In this document: piece after piece, positions 24,691-33,666 of the stretch
Position numbering within the stretch: position 1 is the first letter of the stretch
Layout: each line of letters begins with the position of its first letter
NCBI GenBank assembly: GCA_022563775.1
Contig: JADFMS010000007.1
Location: 1-42,000, forward strand
Direction of reading: 5' to 3'
DNA length: 42,000 bases
Source of the DNA: Fidelibacterota bacterium
GTDB taxonomy: Bacteria > Marinisomatota > SORT01
Position numbers and translations under genes: made by a program
Notes under the pieces: generated by a model
Told to the model about the DNA's origin: nothing
Database searches by the model: none
The model's input: only the letters and a program-made list of their open reading frames with translations

Positions 24691-24879
24691 CAGACATATC
24701 GATAATTTTAAATAAGATCCTTCGGTGTGTAGTATTGAATCGGTGATGGTTATTATCCTTATCTGAAAGGTACAAAACTATCGAGCGAAAAGTTAATATA
24801 AATAATGTCAAAATCACACTCCGATTCTCTCCCATTGAGGGGAGTGTCCGTAAGGGGTGTGTCAAGAGTTTAATGCTAT

Positions 24880-24985
24880 AGTCTTTGCGAGGAGTCCCGA
24901 AGCTTCGGGACGACGTGGCAATCTCGTTCTACTTAAAATTCATTCTGAGATTGCCGAAACCTGATAAATCAGGTTTCTCAATGAT
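24880..24985. repeat. Large imperfect palindrome, copy 2
   Basis: Same family as 22930: GTCTTTGCGAGGAGTCC, GTGGCAATCTCG, then GAGATTGCC and TCTCAATGA. Sub-hairpins TCCCGAAGCTTCGGGA and AACCTGATAAATCAGGTT are inside. It lies in the ~530-base gene-free interval between the transporter and groES, which also holds a GTCAGGAC hairpin. Confidence 0.7.
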
Positions 24986-25038
24986 AAAAATATGAGAATC
25001 AGGATTCATCCTGACCGTCTAAACTGAAATCTAAAAGC

Positions 25039-25056
25039 GTCAGGACAAGTCCTGAC
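25039..25056. repeat. Short hairpin repeat GTCAGGAC/GTCCTGAC
   Basis: Perfect 8-bp arms with loop AA; sister of 22769-22786. A weaker relative, ATCAGGAT...ATCCTGAC, lies just before it. Confidence 0.7.
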
Positions 25057-25098
25057 TGCCACTGAAAAAATATTTCTTATTTAAAGTGTAAAAAAACC

Positions 25099-25128
25099 TT
25101 GCAACCGGACAAAAATTGTAATTATATT
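25099..25128 (+). promoter_or_regulatory. Putative sigma-70-type promoter of groESL
   Basis: TTGCAA (25099-25104) and TATATT (25123-25128) with an 18-base spacer. The predicted transcript start, about 25135, falls just before the CIRCE-like element. Confidence 0.5.
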
Positions 25129-25139
25129 AAGAGGCTGTA

Positions 25140-25166
25140 ATAGCAAACACACTTTGTGAGTGCTAA
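25140..25166 (+). promoter_or_regulatory. CIRCE-like element, one arm degenerate
   Basis: The HrcA operator consensus is TTAGCACTC-N9-GAGTGCTAA. Here the right arm GAGTGCTAA is perfect and the left arm reads ATAGCAAAC (6 of 9 matches) at exactly nine bases' distance. Its place in the groESL leader supports heat-shock repression by HrcA, perhaps weakened. Confidence 0.65.
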
Positions 25167-25219
25167 AAGACAGAAAGTAATAATAATCAGATACTTAAAG
25201 TAACAACGGAGAACATAAA

Positions 25220-25510
25220 ATGGCGTTAAAAATCAAGCCTTTAGCAGATAGGGTTGTAGTACAGGCTGATGAAGCTGAAGAGAAGAGTGAGGGTGGAATA
25301 ATACTGCCGGATACGGTGCAAGAAAAGCCTCAAAAAGGAACCATTGTAGCTCTTGGAGCGGGAAGAATTTCGGACAATGGCGAACTGATAAAGCCGGAAG
25401 TCAAGGTCGGCGATAAGGTACTTTATGGAAAATATTCCGGTAACGAGATCAGCATCGGCGGTGTTGAATATCTCATTATGCGAGAGAGCGATATTCTTGC
25501 GGTAGTATAA
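25220..25510 (+). CDS. groS: Co-chaperonin GroES
   Basis: 96 aa, normal length. [11 protein letters not shown] at the start, the mobile loop [20 protein letters not shown] and the closing [13 protein letters not shown] are canonical. It forms the heptameric lid of GroEL. RBS CGGAG precedes the ATG. First gene of the groESL operon, 42 bases before groL, under the promoter and CIRCE-like element upstream. Confidence 0.98.
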   Translation: MALKIKPLADRVVVQADEAEEKSEGGIILPDTVQEKPQKGTIVALGAGRISDNGELIKPEVKVGDKVLYGKYSGNEISIGGVEYLIMRESDILAVV

Positions 25511-25552
25511 GCAGCATCGAATGATATTTTTAAAACAGGAGAATAGATAATA

Positions 25553-27187
25553 ATGGCAAAGAACATTGAATTTGATTTCGAAGCCCGCGCAAAACTGAAA
25601 ATTGGAGTTGATAAACTTTCCAGAGCAGTTGCGGTAACTCTCGGACCTAAAGGAAGAAATGTTGTTATAGATAAAAAATTTGGTTCACCCACCATAACCA
25701 AAGATGGTGTGACAGTTGCCAAAGAGATAGAACTTTCAGACCCAATAGAAAATATTGGCGCTTCGATGGTTAAGGAAGTTGCCTCAAAGACTTCCGATGT
25801 AGCAGGTGACGGAACTACCACTGCTACGGTGTTGGCGCAAATGATATTCGCCGAAGGGTTGAGAAATGTTGCGGCAGGTTCCAATCCGATGGATTTGAAA
25901 CGGGGTATTGATATAGCGGTTCAAACTGTAGTTGAGGGATTGGAAAAGATGAGTAAACCCCTGCCGGGAAAAGAGGAGATTGCCCAAGTTGCAAGTATAT
26001 CAGCGAATAATGACACCGAGATAGGTGATCTTATTGCAGATGCAATGGATAAAGTAGGCAAAGACGGCGTAATTACGGTTGAAGAAGCAAAATCCACAGA
26101 CACCACCCTTGAGGTTGTTGAAGGAATGCAGTTCGATCGGGGTTACCTTTCACCTTATTTCGTTACAAACGCAGAGAGCATGGAAGCAGTGCTTGAAGAT
26201 CCTTACATTCTCATTCATGATAAGAAGATAAGCAATATGAAAGATCTTCTTCCCATTCTTGAGAAAGTTTCCCAATTGGGCAAGCCCTTTCTGATAGTAT
26301 CGGAGGATGTCGATGGAGAAGCTCTTGCCACTCTCGTAGTTAACAAACTCAGAGGTACTCTGAAGATAGCGGCAGTGAAAGCCCCGGGTTTCGGAGACAG
26401 AAGGAAATCAATGCTTGAAGATATAGCTGTTTTGACAGGTGGCGCCGTAATTTCCGAGGAACAAGGATTTAAACTCGAAAATACAACGACCGCATCCCTC
26501 GGACAGGCAAAAAGAATAACGATTGATAAAGACAACACGATAATCGTCGAAGGTGCCGGTAAATCAAGCGACATCAAGGCACGGATAGGACAGCTAAAAG
26601 CTCAGGTTGAGGCTTCCACCTCTGATTACGATAAGGAAAAGCTTCAGGAGCGTCTTGCTAAATTAGCAGGTGGTGTTGCCGTGCTCAGTGTTGGAGCAGC
26701 TACAGAGGTAGAGATGAAAGAGAAGAAGGCAAGAGTGGAAGATGCTCTACATGCCACTCGCGCTGCGGTCGCGGAAGGAATTGTTGCCGGCGGCGGTGTT
26801 GCTTTTATAAGAGTGTTGGATTCGCTTGATAAAATAAAAGTAGAAGATGACCAAAAAATCGGTGTGGCGATAGTTAAAAAAGCGCTCGAATATCCGCTTA
26901 GGAAGATTGCGGAAAACGCCGGTTGGGAAGGTTCTATCGTGGCTCAGAAAGTTAAAGAGGGAAAAGATGACTTCGGTTTTAACGCGCGCACCGAAGTTTA
27001 CGAGAACCTGATTGCAGCCGGAGTTATCGATCCGACAATGGTTACCAGAATAGCGCTCCAAAACGCAGCTTCTATCGCCGGTTTACTGCTGACGACAGAA
27101 GCGGTAATTGTAGAAGAGCCTGAGAAGGATAGTGGCGCTCCTGCAATGCCGGGAATGCCTCCGGGTGGAATGGGCGGAATGTATTAA
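25553..27187 (+). CDS. groL: Chaperonin GroEL
   Basis: 544 aa cytoplasmic chaperonin that folds proteins in an ATP-driven chamber. Typical marks: [33 protein letters not shown] (ATP site), [28 protein letters not shown] and the flexible [13 protein letters not shown] tail. Ribosome site AGGAG. A strong terminator follows 18 bases after the stop, so the operon is groES-groEL only. Confidence 0.99.
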   Translation: MAKNIEFDFEARAKLKIGVDKLSRAVAVTLGPKGRNVVIDKKFGSPTITKDGVTVAKEIELSDPIENIGASMVKEVASKTSDVAGDGTTTATVLAQMIFAEGLRNVAAGSNPMDLKRGIDIAVQTVVEGLEKMSKPLPGKEEIAQVASISANNDTEIGDLIADAMDKVGKDGVITVEEAKSTDTTLEVVEGMQFDRGYLSPYFVTNAESMEAVLEDPYILIHDKKISNMKDLLPILEKVSQLGKPFLIVSEDVDGEALATLVVNKLRGTLKIAAVKAPGFGDRRKSMLEDIAVLTGGAVISEEQGFKLENTTTASLGQAKRITIDKDNTIIVEGAGKSSDIKARIGQLKAQVEASTSDYDKEKLQERLAKLAGGVAVLSVGAATEVEMKEKKARVEDALHATRAAVAEGIVAGGGVAFIRVLDSLDKIKVEDDQKIGVAIVKKALEYPLRKIAENAGWEGSIVAQKVKEGKDDFGFNARTEVYENLIAAGVIDPTMVTRIALQNAASIAGLLLTTEAVIVEEPEKDSGAPAMPGMPPGGMGGMY

Positions 27188-27204
27188 TCGCCTTATGATT
27201 CTGA

Positions 27205-27235
27205 AAGCCCCGCCTCTTACGGCGGGGCTTTTTTA
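27205..27235 (+). terminator. Rho-independent terminator of groESL
   Basis: Ten-base stem AAGCCCCGCC / GGCGGGGCTT with a six-base loop, followed by TTTTTAT. Confidence 0.93.
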
Positions 27236-27320
27236 TTTGCCGAGTGAATAGTTTGCTTATTTAGAAACTAAAGTTGATATTGGTCTGCAATTGTTCAGTC
27301 AAACGTTAAACGGAGATGTT

Positions 27321-29426
27321 ATGAAACTCAAAATTTATCTACTTACAGCTGTTTTATATTTGGTATCGGGATTTTCAATCGCAGCGGGAAGCGATTCGCT
27401 GACGGTAGCAAAGATAATGGCAGAGCCATCTATCACCGGTCAAAGGGCGCGCATAATCGCATTGTCACCCGATGGCAGTCAATTATTGTATCGTTACGAT
27501 TCTGACGGTGATAAGGAATCTGAACTATATTTAGCAGCTGCGCGTTCCGGCGAAAGTGAATTATTTGAGGCTATCGAGAGTTCCGCAGAAAATATATCGT
27601 GGCATCCAAACCAGCGAAAATTACTTTACTCATCGGAAGGTGATATTTATATCTATGATTTTACGGAGGATAGTTCTAAGCAGCTGACGAAAACTCCGGG
27701 GCATGAATCATCTTTAAACTGGACAAAAGACGGCAGTGGAATACTATACCGATACGAAAAAACCTATCACATTATGAATATCAGAGATGGCGCACATGTG
27801 CAAATAAACTCTGCTCCCGGAGAAGACGAAGCGGATAACGGTGGCAAGTTATCTTCGGATAAAGAGTATTTTCTATTTGAACGGGTGAATGAAAGTGGTC
27901 ATTGGAAGATGCATTGGGCTGATTATGTTCCCGAAACCGTTCAGCCAAAGTCTTCGATGCGAGGTGTTGATTCGGGTCTGATCGGATTGGTCAAAACGGA
28001 CGGGAAGGCGGAAGTCAGATGGATTAAACCCGATTGGGAAGAAAAATACAGGATATTCAGCTTTGCCTGGTCTCCTGATTCGAAGAAAGTCGTTGTGCAG
28101 CTCGTCTCGGTGGATTTCCACACACGGAAGCTGTTTGTTTACAATGTGGAGGAAGAGAGTTGGAAAGAGGTCTGGCATGAGGAGGATAAAAAATGGATAG
28201 GAGGTCCTCGCCTGAGAGTCAATTGGTCACCATCAGGAAATAAACTCCTTGTAGCGTCCGAAAAGAGCGGCTGGAACCAACTTTATCTTAACGAAACCGA
28301 AAAGAAAAAAAGTAAAACCCTCACTGAGGGTAAGTGGGAGGTTCAGGAATTCCATTGGATTTCCGATGATAAGATACTTTTTGCTTCAAATGAAAAAGAA
28401 TCCTCAGAGAGACATTTTTACGTTTTAGATGTTAAGAGCAAAAAGCATAAGAAATTGAACACAAAAGAGGGTTATAACAGCGGGATACATCTCTCAATTG
28501 ACGGTTCTATGATTGTGTATACGCATGATAATCAGGGTCAACCATCTGAAATTTATGCCTTGAGCATTGAGGAGGGCGCCGAACCTGTCAGAATCTCGAA
28601 CACTATTCCCGATGATTATTACGGCTATGGATGGACTATCCCTGAGATAGTTGAATTTAAGAGTCACATGGACGGAAAGACGATACGCGCTAATCTTTAC
28701 AAGCCTGAACCGTTTGAAAAAGATAAAAAGTATCCGACGATATTCTTCGTTCACGGAGCCGGATATATGCAGAATGTAAAGAAGAGTTGGACATATTACT
28801 GGCGTGAATTCATGTTTAATACGCTGTTGAATCGAGCGGGCTACGTGGTCATTGATGTCGATTACCGGGGCAGCGCGGGTTATGGTCGTGACTGGAGGAC
28901 AGATGTTTATATGCATCTCGGAGGGAGAGACCTTGACGATATTATTTCAGGCGTAAAGTGGGGAGTTTCAGAAGGCTTTATGGACAAAGAACGTATAGGA
29001 ATCTACGGTGGTTCATACGGAGGATTCATGGCTATAATGGCTTTGGTTATGGAACCCGATGTCTTTGCCGCGGGCGCAGGCTTACGCTCTGTGACCGATT
29101 GGGAGAACTATTATTACAGCAATCCTTTCTACACCGCCAAAAGGCTTGGAATTCCGGAGGATAATAAAGAAGCCTACGTTCGCTCTTCGCCGATACACCA
29201 TACCGACAACATGAAATCTCCACTCTTGCTGCTGCACGGTGTTCTTGATAACAATGTGCAGTTTCAGGATGCTGCTCAACTCGTACAGAAATTGATTGAT
29301 GGCGGGAAGAAATTCGATCTCATGATCTATCCTAAGGAGGCTCATTCGTTCAAAACTCCTGAAGCCTGGACAGATGAATACACGAGGATATTCGAGCAGA
29401 TGGAAAGATACGTGAGGAATAAATAG
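27321..29426 (+). CDS. Secreted S9-family peptidase (acylaminoacyl/dipeptidyl peptidase type)
   Basis: 701 aa from ATG 27321, chosen over the upstream frame opening because CGGAG precedes it and a clean Sec signal peptide follows (MKLKIYLLTAVLYLVSGFS, cleavage near IAAGS). Residues ~30-440 form a beta-propeller with WD40-like repeats (LSPDGSQLLYRYD, WTKDGSGILYRYE, WSPDSKKVVVQL). The C-terminal alpha/beta-hydrolase domain has the nucleophile Ser in YGGSYGGFMAIM, Asp in LHGVLDNNVQF and His in PKEAHSF, the S9C order. It would cleave short peptides in the periplasm. It is followed by repeat-rich DNA and is likely monocistronic. Confidence 0.93.
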   Translation: MKLKIYLLTAVLYLVSGFSIAAGSDSLTVAKIMAEPSITGQRARIIALSPDGSQLLYRYDSDGDKESELYLAAARSGESELFEAIESSAENISWHPNQRKLLYSSEGDIYIYDFTEDSSKQLTKTPGHESSLNWTKDGSGILYRYEKTYHIMNIRDGAHVQINSAPGEDEADNGGKLSSDKEYFLFERVNESGHWKMHWADYVPETVQPKSSMRGVDSGLIGLVKTDGKAEVRWIKPDWEEKYRIFSFAWSPDSKKVVVQLVSVDFHTRKLFVYNVEEESWKEVWHEEDKKWIGGPRLRVNWSPSGNKLLVASEKSGWNQLYLNETEKKKSKTLTEGKWEVQEFHWISDDKILFASNEKESSERHFYVLDVKSKKHKKLNTKEGYNSGIHLSIDGSMIVYTHDNQGQPSEIYALSIEEGAEPVRISNTIPDDYYGYGWTIPEIVEFKSHMDGKTIRANLYKPEPFEKDKKYPTIFFVHGAGYMQNVKKSWTYYWREFMFNTLLNRAGYVVIDVDYRGSAGYGRDWRTDVYMHLGGRDLDDIISGVKWGVSEGFMDKERIGIYGGSYGGFMAIMALVMEPDVFAAGAGLRSVTDWENYYYSNPFYTAKRLGIPEDNKEAYVRSSPIHHTDNMKSPLLLLHGVLDNNVQFQDAAQLVQKLIDGGKKFDLMIYPKEAHSFKTPEAWTDEYTRIFEQMERYVRNK

Positions 29427-29464
29427 ATAATATTATGTGGCAGTCAGGACTTATTATATGATTA

Positions 29465-29574
29465 TGTCATTGCGAGGAGTCCGTCCGCTGACGGATGACG
29501 CGGCAATCTCATAGTTCCGGTTGTGGATAGACCTGAGACTGCTTCTCCCGATGTATAGGGATCGCAAAGACACT
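29465..29574. repeat. Large imperfect palindrome, copy 3
   Basis: Begins GTCATTGCGAGGAGTCC with sub-hairpin GTCCGCTGACGGATGAC, then GCGGCAATCTCATAG, and closes GAGACTGCTTCTCCCGA...GGATCGCAAAGAC. Copy 4 at 29754-29864 is almost identical. Confidence 0.75.
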
Positions 29575-29753
29575 GCTTGTTTTGTGGCGGTCAGGGCTTG
29601 CCCGCCCGGTATCAGTCGGACAACCTCATAATTGTGGGTGTGGATAGTTTTGAGATTCCTTCATCCGTTAACTAACGGATTCGGAAAGACAGCACTTTTA
29701 TTGTTTATGATAAAGGGAAAACAGATTTACTGTAGTAATTTAGAATTAAACAC
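29575..29753. other. Gene-free stretch between palindromes
   Basis: Holds a decayed further relative (GGTCAGGGCTTGCCCGCC, then GACAACCTCATAATTGTGGG and GAGATTCCTTCATCC), apparently an older copy of the same palindrome family. No gene seen. Confidence 0.4.
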
Positions 29754-29864
29754 TGTCATTGCGAGGAGTCCGTCCGCTGACGGATGACGCGGCAATCTAA
29801 TAGTTCCGGTTGTGGATGGACATGAGATTGCTTCTCCCGATAAATAGGGATCGCAAAGACACTG
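29754..29864. repeat. Large imperfect palindrome, copy 4
   Basis: Nearly identical to 29465-29574, in the same orientation, 290 bases downstream. Close identity suggests recent amplification. Confidence 0.75.
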
Positions 29865-29877
29865 TCAATTATTTGGC

Positions 29878-29920
29878 AGTCAGGACCACCGCCGATGGCG
29901 GGATTGTGAAAATCCTGACT
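29878..29920. repeat. Nested palindromic repeat (GTCAGGA type)
   Basis: AGTCAGGA ... TCCTGACT arms around CCGCCGATGGCGG, as at 12840-12880. It ends 23 bases before the MFS gene start and would fold in its 5' leader. Confidence 0.7.
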
Positions 29921-29942
29921 CGAGCTTAAATTAGGATGTAGT

Positions 29943-31283
29943 TTGCCGAAAAAAATCACATACTGGGAGCTGATTCGGGATAATCATAGTTTCCGTAAAC
30001 TGTGGCTCGGTCAACTTGTCAGCAATTTGGGTGACTGGTTCAGCACCATTGCCATCTACGGCATAATCATAGAACTTTCAGGATCGGGACAGGCAATCGC
30101 AGGCGTTCTCATAGCGAAGATGCTTCCCAACTTTTTTGTCGGACCATATGCCGGTGTGATAGTCGACAGGTTCGACCGAAAGAAGATAATGATCTGGTCG
30201 GATCTGTTGCGCGGCGTTCTTGCTCTCGGATTTATCTTTTTGAGCAAACCGGAACATTTATGGATAGCGTATCTCCTTATGATACTTCAGATGGTTCTCG
30301 CCAGTTTTTTCGAACCGGCGAGGAATGCGGTTATTCCCAATATTACAAAACGAAGCGAGATCGTGGCGGCAAATGCTCTTGCAGGGAGCACATGGTCAGC
30401 CATGCTCGCTATTGGCGCCGCAATAGGTGGGGTGGTAACAGCGTTATTGGGTCGCGATATGGCATTTGTCATTGATGCAGGCACATTCATGCTGTCTGCT
30501 TATTTCATATGGACGATACCCTCATTGAAAGCAAAAGACCATGAAGAGAAAAAAGAGACCGGAGCAGGATTTAGCCAGCTTGTGGCTGGAATAAGATACA
30601 TTAAAGAAGACATATACAAGATCGGTCTTCTTTTCATAAAGCCGGGTCTCGCATTAAGCGGAGGTATTCTAACTCTGTTTCCAATATTTTCAGAGAAAAT
30701 AATGATCACACCCCTGTTGACTACAACTGCCGGACTCGGTTTATTGTATGCTTCGAGGGGAGTCGGCGCATTTATCGGGCCTATTTTTGTACGGAACTAC
30801 TTTGGTGAAAGTCCGAGAACTATGAGAAGAACCATCGGTTTCGGTTACCTGATTATTTCAATATCTTTTATACTGTTCAGTCAGGCTCCAAACATATGGA
30901 TAGGTTCACTCTTTGTAATGACGGGCACGTTCGGCGGCGCATGCATTTGGTTTTTCAGTACGACTCTGATTCATATAGAAGTTGAAGACAGATACAGAGG
31001 CAGATTCTTTGCTCTTGAGCTTGCTATATTCACGCTTATGTTTTCGGTCTCAACTGTTGTAGTGGGTTGGTCATTGGATAATCTTCCTCTGACCGCTCGG
31101 GAAGTAGGATTTAGACTGGCATTAGTGCCTATTATTCCGGCATTACTCTGGTTTATTTTTCTTTTCTCCTATAAGAAAAGAAGGGGAAATAAGATGAGTG
31201 ACAAGAATTGGAGCACCGTTCACGGGCAGGGTAGTATCACCGAGGGGTTTGAATTACCGCCTTCTGATATTGTGGAAGATTGA
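29943..31283 (+). CDS. MFS transporter, EntS-like exporter family (MFS_3)
   Basis: 446 aa with about 12 membrane helices. FRKLWLGQLVSNLGDWFSTIA and GPYAGVIVDRFDRKKIMIWSDLLRG (the loop 2-3 D-R-x-x-R/K motif) are typical of the EntS/MFS_3 exporter group, as is SFFEPARNAVIPNI. A hydrophilic tail of ~40 residues ends the protein. The start is TTG at 29943; no ATG is available nearby. Substrate unknown; relatives export siderophores, drugs or macrolides. Stand-alone, with palindromes on both sides. Confidence 0.87.
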   Translation: MPKKITYWELIRDNHSFRKLWLGQLVSNLGDWFSTIAIYGIIIELSGSGQAIAGVLIAKMLPNFFVGPYAGVIVDRFDRKKIMIWSDLLRGVLALGFIFLSKPEHLWIAYLLMILQMVLASFFEPARNAVIPNITKRSEIVAANALAGSTWSAMLAIGAAIGGVVTALLGRDMAFVIDAGTFMLSAYFIWTIPSLKAKDHEEKKETGAGFSQLVAGIRYIKEDIYKIGLLFIKPGLALSGGILTLFPIFSEKIMITPLLTTTAGLGLLYASRGVGAFIGPIFVRNYFGESPRTMRRTIGFGYLIISISFILFSQAPNIWIGSLFVMTGTFGGACIWFFSTTLIHIEVEDRYRGRFFALELAIFTLMFSVSTVVVGWSLDNLPLTAREVGFRLALVPIIPALLWFIFLFSYKKRRGNKMSDKNWSTVHGQGSITEGFELPPSDIVED

Positions 31284-31588
31284 AGTCAGAGTAATGTCAA
31301 TTTTTATTACTACCATAAAAACCATTAAAATGGTTCAAATATTATACTTCTCTCGAAAACCCCTGGATTAATCCAGGGGTTAATAACAGCTGACGTTACA
31401 AGAAACCGTTTAAACGGTTTTAAGTGAGACTTAATATTTACTCTGACAAGATCGGTATAGGATATAATTACTACCATAAAAAGACTCCGCTCACAAACCA
31501 TGAATGGTATTTATCTCCTTGCAATTATTACATTTAATAGGTTAATTTTAACATGTAAATTGAAATATATCCTTTAGAAAGGACTCGA
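31284..31588. repeat. Palindrome cluster upstream of ispG
   Basis: Three distinct short palindromes: AACCATT/AATGGTT (31320-31335), a loopless perfect 24-bp palindrome with arm AACCCCTGGATT (31358-31381) and a perfect 18-bp one with arm AAACCGTTT (31403-31420). The set is bracketed by 16-bp direct repeats ATTACTACCATAAAAA at 31306-31321 and 31467-31482, as if a ~160-bp unit had been inserted or amplified. The remaining bases before ispG are AT-rich leader with AGAAAGGA as ribosome site. Confidence 0.7.
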
Positions 31589-32656
31589 ATGGAAATAAAT
31601 AGGCGAAAAACCCGCCGGGTGATGGTCGGCGATGTAGCAGTGGGTGGAGATGCGCCCGTAAGTATACAATCTATGACCACCACAAAGACTTGGAATGTCA
31701 AAGATACCTTAAAAGAGATACACGATCTCGAGAAAGCCGGATGTCAGATAATTCGGGTTACAGTTCCTGATGAAGCGTCAGCGACAGCGCTCAAAAAGAT
31801 AAGGGCGGAAATGTCGGTTCCGTTGGTCGCCGATATACATTTCAATTATAAAATGGCGCTGCTTGCGCTTGAAGCGGGTGTGGATAAGATACGTATCAAT
31901 CCGGGGAATATAGGCAAGGCTGAAAACGTAAAATTGGTTCTTGACGGATGCAAAGCTCAGGGCGTTCCTATACGGATAGGAGTAAATGCCGGCTCACTTG
32001 AAAAAGAGATTGTGGCAAAATACGGTTATCCTACGGCTGAAGGGATGCTTGAATCTGCCGCGAAACATATCAAAATTTGTGAAGAAAACGATTTCACCGA
32101 TATAATAGTTTCGCTGAAATCTTCCGATGTTCCTCTTATGATGGCTGCATATAGGCTATTTTCTCTAAAATACGATTATCCGTTGCATCTCGGTGTTACA
32201 GAATCGGGTACATTTCGTACCGGAAGTATCAAATCATCGGTCGGTATAGGCTCGCTCCTTGCTGAAGGTATCGGGGACACGATACGTGTTTCGCTAGCCG
32301 ATGATTCTGTTAAAGAAGTAAAGGTCGGAAAGGAGATTCTGAAATCTCTCGGATTGGCGAGCGGAGGCGTCACGGTCATTGCCTGCCCGACGTGCGGAAG
32401 ACTTGAAGTCGATCTCTTCAAGATCGCCAATGAAGTAGAGGACAGGACGGAGCACATAAAGACGCCTATGAAAGTCGCGATTATGGGATGTGCCGTGAAC
32501 GGACCGGGAGAATCGAGAGAAGCGCATATCGGGATAGCCTGTGGAACACATGAAGCGCTGCTGTACAGGGACGGTAAATCGATCGGTAAGATACCGGAAG
32601 ACCAGGCGGTGGAAAGGCTTATACAAGAAATAGAGGAATACTCGAACAATCATTGA
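31589..32656 (+). CDS. ispG: 4-hydroxy-3-methylbut-2-enyl diphosphate synthase IspG (GcpE)
   Basis: 355 aa, the size of the bacterial single-TIM-barrel form. It converts MEcPP to HMBPP in the MEP isoprenoid pathway using a 4Fe-4S cluster. Seen: VSIQSMTTTKTWNVKDTL at the N-terminus, ADIHFNYKMAL, DKIRINPGNIG, HLGVTESGTFRTGSIKSSVGIG, and the cluster ligands CPTCGR and MGCAVNGPGE near the C-terminus. Strong ribosome site AAAGGA. The next gene overlaps or abuts its stop. Confidence 0.98.
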   Translation: MEINRRKTRRVMVGDVAVGGDAPVSIQSMTTTKTWNVKDTLKEIHDLEKAGCQIIRVTVPDEASATALKKIRAEMSVPLVADIHFNYKMALLALEAGVDKIRINPGNIGKAENVKLVLDGCKAQGVPIRIGVNAGSLEKEIVAKYGYPTAEGMLESAAKHIKICEENDFTDIIVSLKSSDVPLMMAAYRLFSLKYDYPLHLGVTESGTFRTGSIKSSVGIGSLLAEGIGDTIRVSLADDSVKEVKVGKEILKSLGLASGGVTVIACPTCGRLEVDLFKIANEVEDRTEHIKTPMKVAIMGCAVNGPGESREAHIGIACGTHEALLYRDGKSIGKIPEDQAVERLIQEIEEYSNNH

Positions 32657-32661
32657 AAAAT

Positions 32662-33204
32662 ATGCGGCTACTCCTTCCGATATTTCTATGTCTTCTTATC
32701 ATATCAAGCAGTTTATTTGCTCAGGCAATAGAAGATTCATCATATTCAAAGAACAGAGTCTATCTCTACGGCTCAAAAGATGACGTAATTGTAGTCGGTA
32801 AGGTAGTAGAACTTTCAATAGTAGATCTGCAACTTATGAATTTCAACGATGACAGGTTTATCAGATTCGACCCGAAATCGGACAATCTGTTTATAGTCAG
32901 ATATGATTCTGATATTAAGGCTGCCAAATACGATTATGATTATATTGATAATGAGATTTATCCTAATCAGCAGATGACTCTTCATTTCTATCTGCCTGAT
33001 AAAAAAGATATAACACAAAATGAATTATACTATTTTACATATAATGGCGCATCGGATACACTGATATTGGCTCCCACTTTAGATAGGGAAATTGAATTTT
33101 ATGTTCGGCGTTTTGAAAAACGGGAAGAGAGAAAATGGTATAAAAAATTGGCGCAATTTACGCTCTTCGTAATCGCATCAGTTGTGGGGCTTCGGCTTTT
33201 ATGA
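32662..33204 (+). CDS. Exported protein with C-terminal membrane anchor, unknown
   Basis: 180 aa from ATG 32662, five bases after the ispG stop (a TTG at 32653 overlaps ispG). Signal peptide MRLLLPIFLCLLIISSSLFA with cleavage likely after QA. The middle is strand-rich (VYLYGSKDDVIVVGKVVELS, IVRYDSDIKAAKYDY) and soluble. A final hydrophobic helix (FTLFVIASVVGLRLL) would anchor it. Probably translated from the ispG message. No family recognised. Confidence 0.7.
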   Translation: MRLLLPIFLCLLIISSSLFAQAIEDSSYSKNRVYLYGSKDDVIVVGKVVELSIVDLQLMNFNDDRFIRFDPKSDNLFIVRYDSDIKAAKYDYDYIDNEIYPNQQMTLHFYLPDKKDITQNELYYFTYNGASDTLILAPTLDREIEFYVRRFEKREERKWYKKLAQFTLFVIASVVGLRLL

Positions 33205-33217
33205 TGGAAAATACGAT

Positions 33218-33380
33218 AAACACCAATAAAGCATCAAAACTCCCGAACATTCTGTTCGCCGCATCATACGGTAAGAGACCCGAACATTCTCCGGGGGGGT
33301 GGAACAATGAGAGCACCAAAACCTTTAGAAATTATGCGCTTAGAGTTTCTACCATTGAGGTAATCAGGCTGAAAATAGTT
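33218..33380 (+). pseudogene. Scrambled remnant of a second yifB locus
   Basis: Three segments in order match the intact yifB region further on. 33218-33242 equals 37426-37450 (25 identical bases near the gene start, encoding NTNKASK). 33249-33275 matches ~38248-38274 (17 identical bases CCGCATCATACGGTAAG, the PHHTVS region). 33336-33380 matches 38996-39040, past the yifB stop. So a former yifB copy has lost most of its interior. A 75-codon frame running through it (33201-33428) is a chance product of the fusion. Confidence 0.8.
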
Positions 33381-33428
33381 AAATCACTTCCGCTGGGTTC
33401 GATTCCCAGACTTCCCATCTATACTTAA

Positions 33429-33666
33429 AAGCAGGTAAAAGTCAATAATAGAACCAATAACGCTCTCCAAACACCCTCGTATCAGGGATTTACCCAATTT
33501 CCGTTTTGTTATCTTTAGTGTGGCACACCAGGAGTCACACTCTCAAACTTCTAAATAATACTAAAATGGCAATCATTTATCTTGCGAGATATTACCCGAA
33601 GAAGTATTTTCTAATCTTAGGTTAGTAAAACCAAATCCTGATATTAAAGGGACCATAGTAGCTTAA
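33429..33666. other. Gene-free stretch
   Basis: Short hairpin AGTGTG...CACACT near 33518-33542, otherwise no gene; presumably the promoter region of the following Tat-lipoprotein operon. Confidence 0.3.

Noticed and set aside
31306..31482. CRISPR array upstream of ispG
   Set aside because: Only two direct repeats around one block of palindromes; no regular repeat-spacer pattern and no cas genes in the window.
33201..33428. A 75-codon frame after the ispG operon
   Set aside because: It is a chance fusion through the scrambled yifB remnant.
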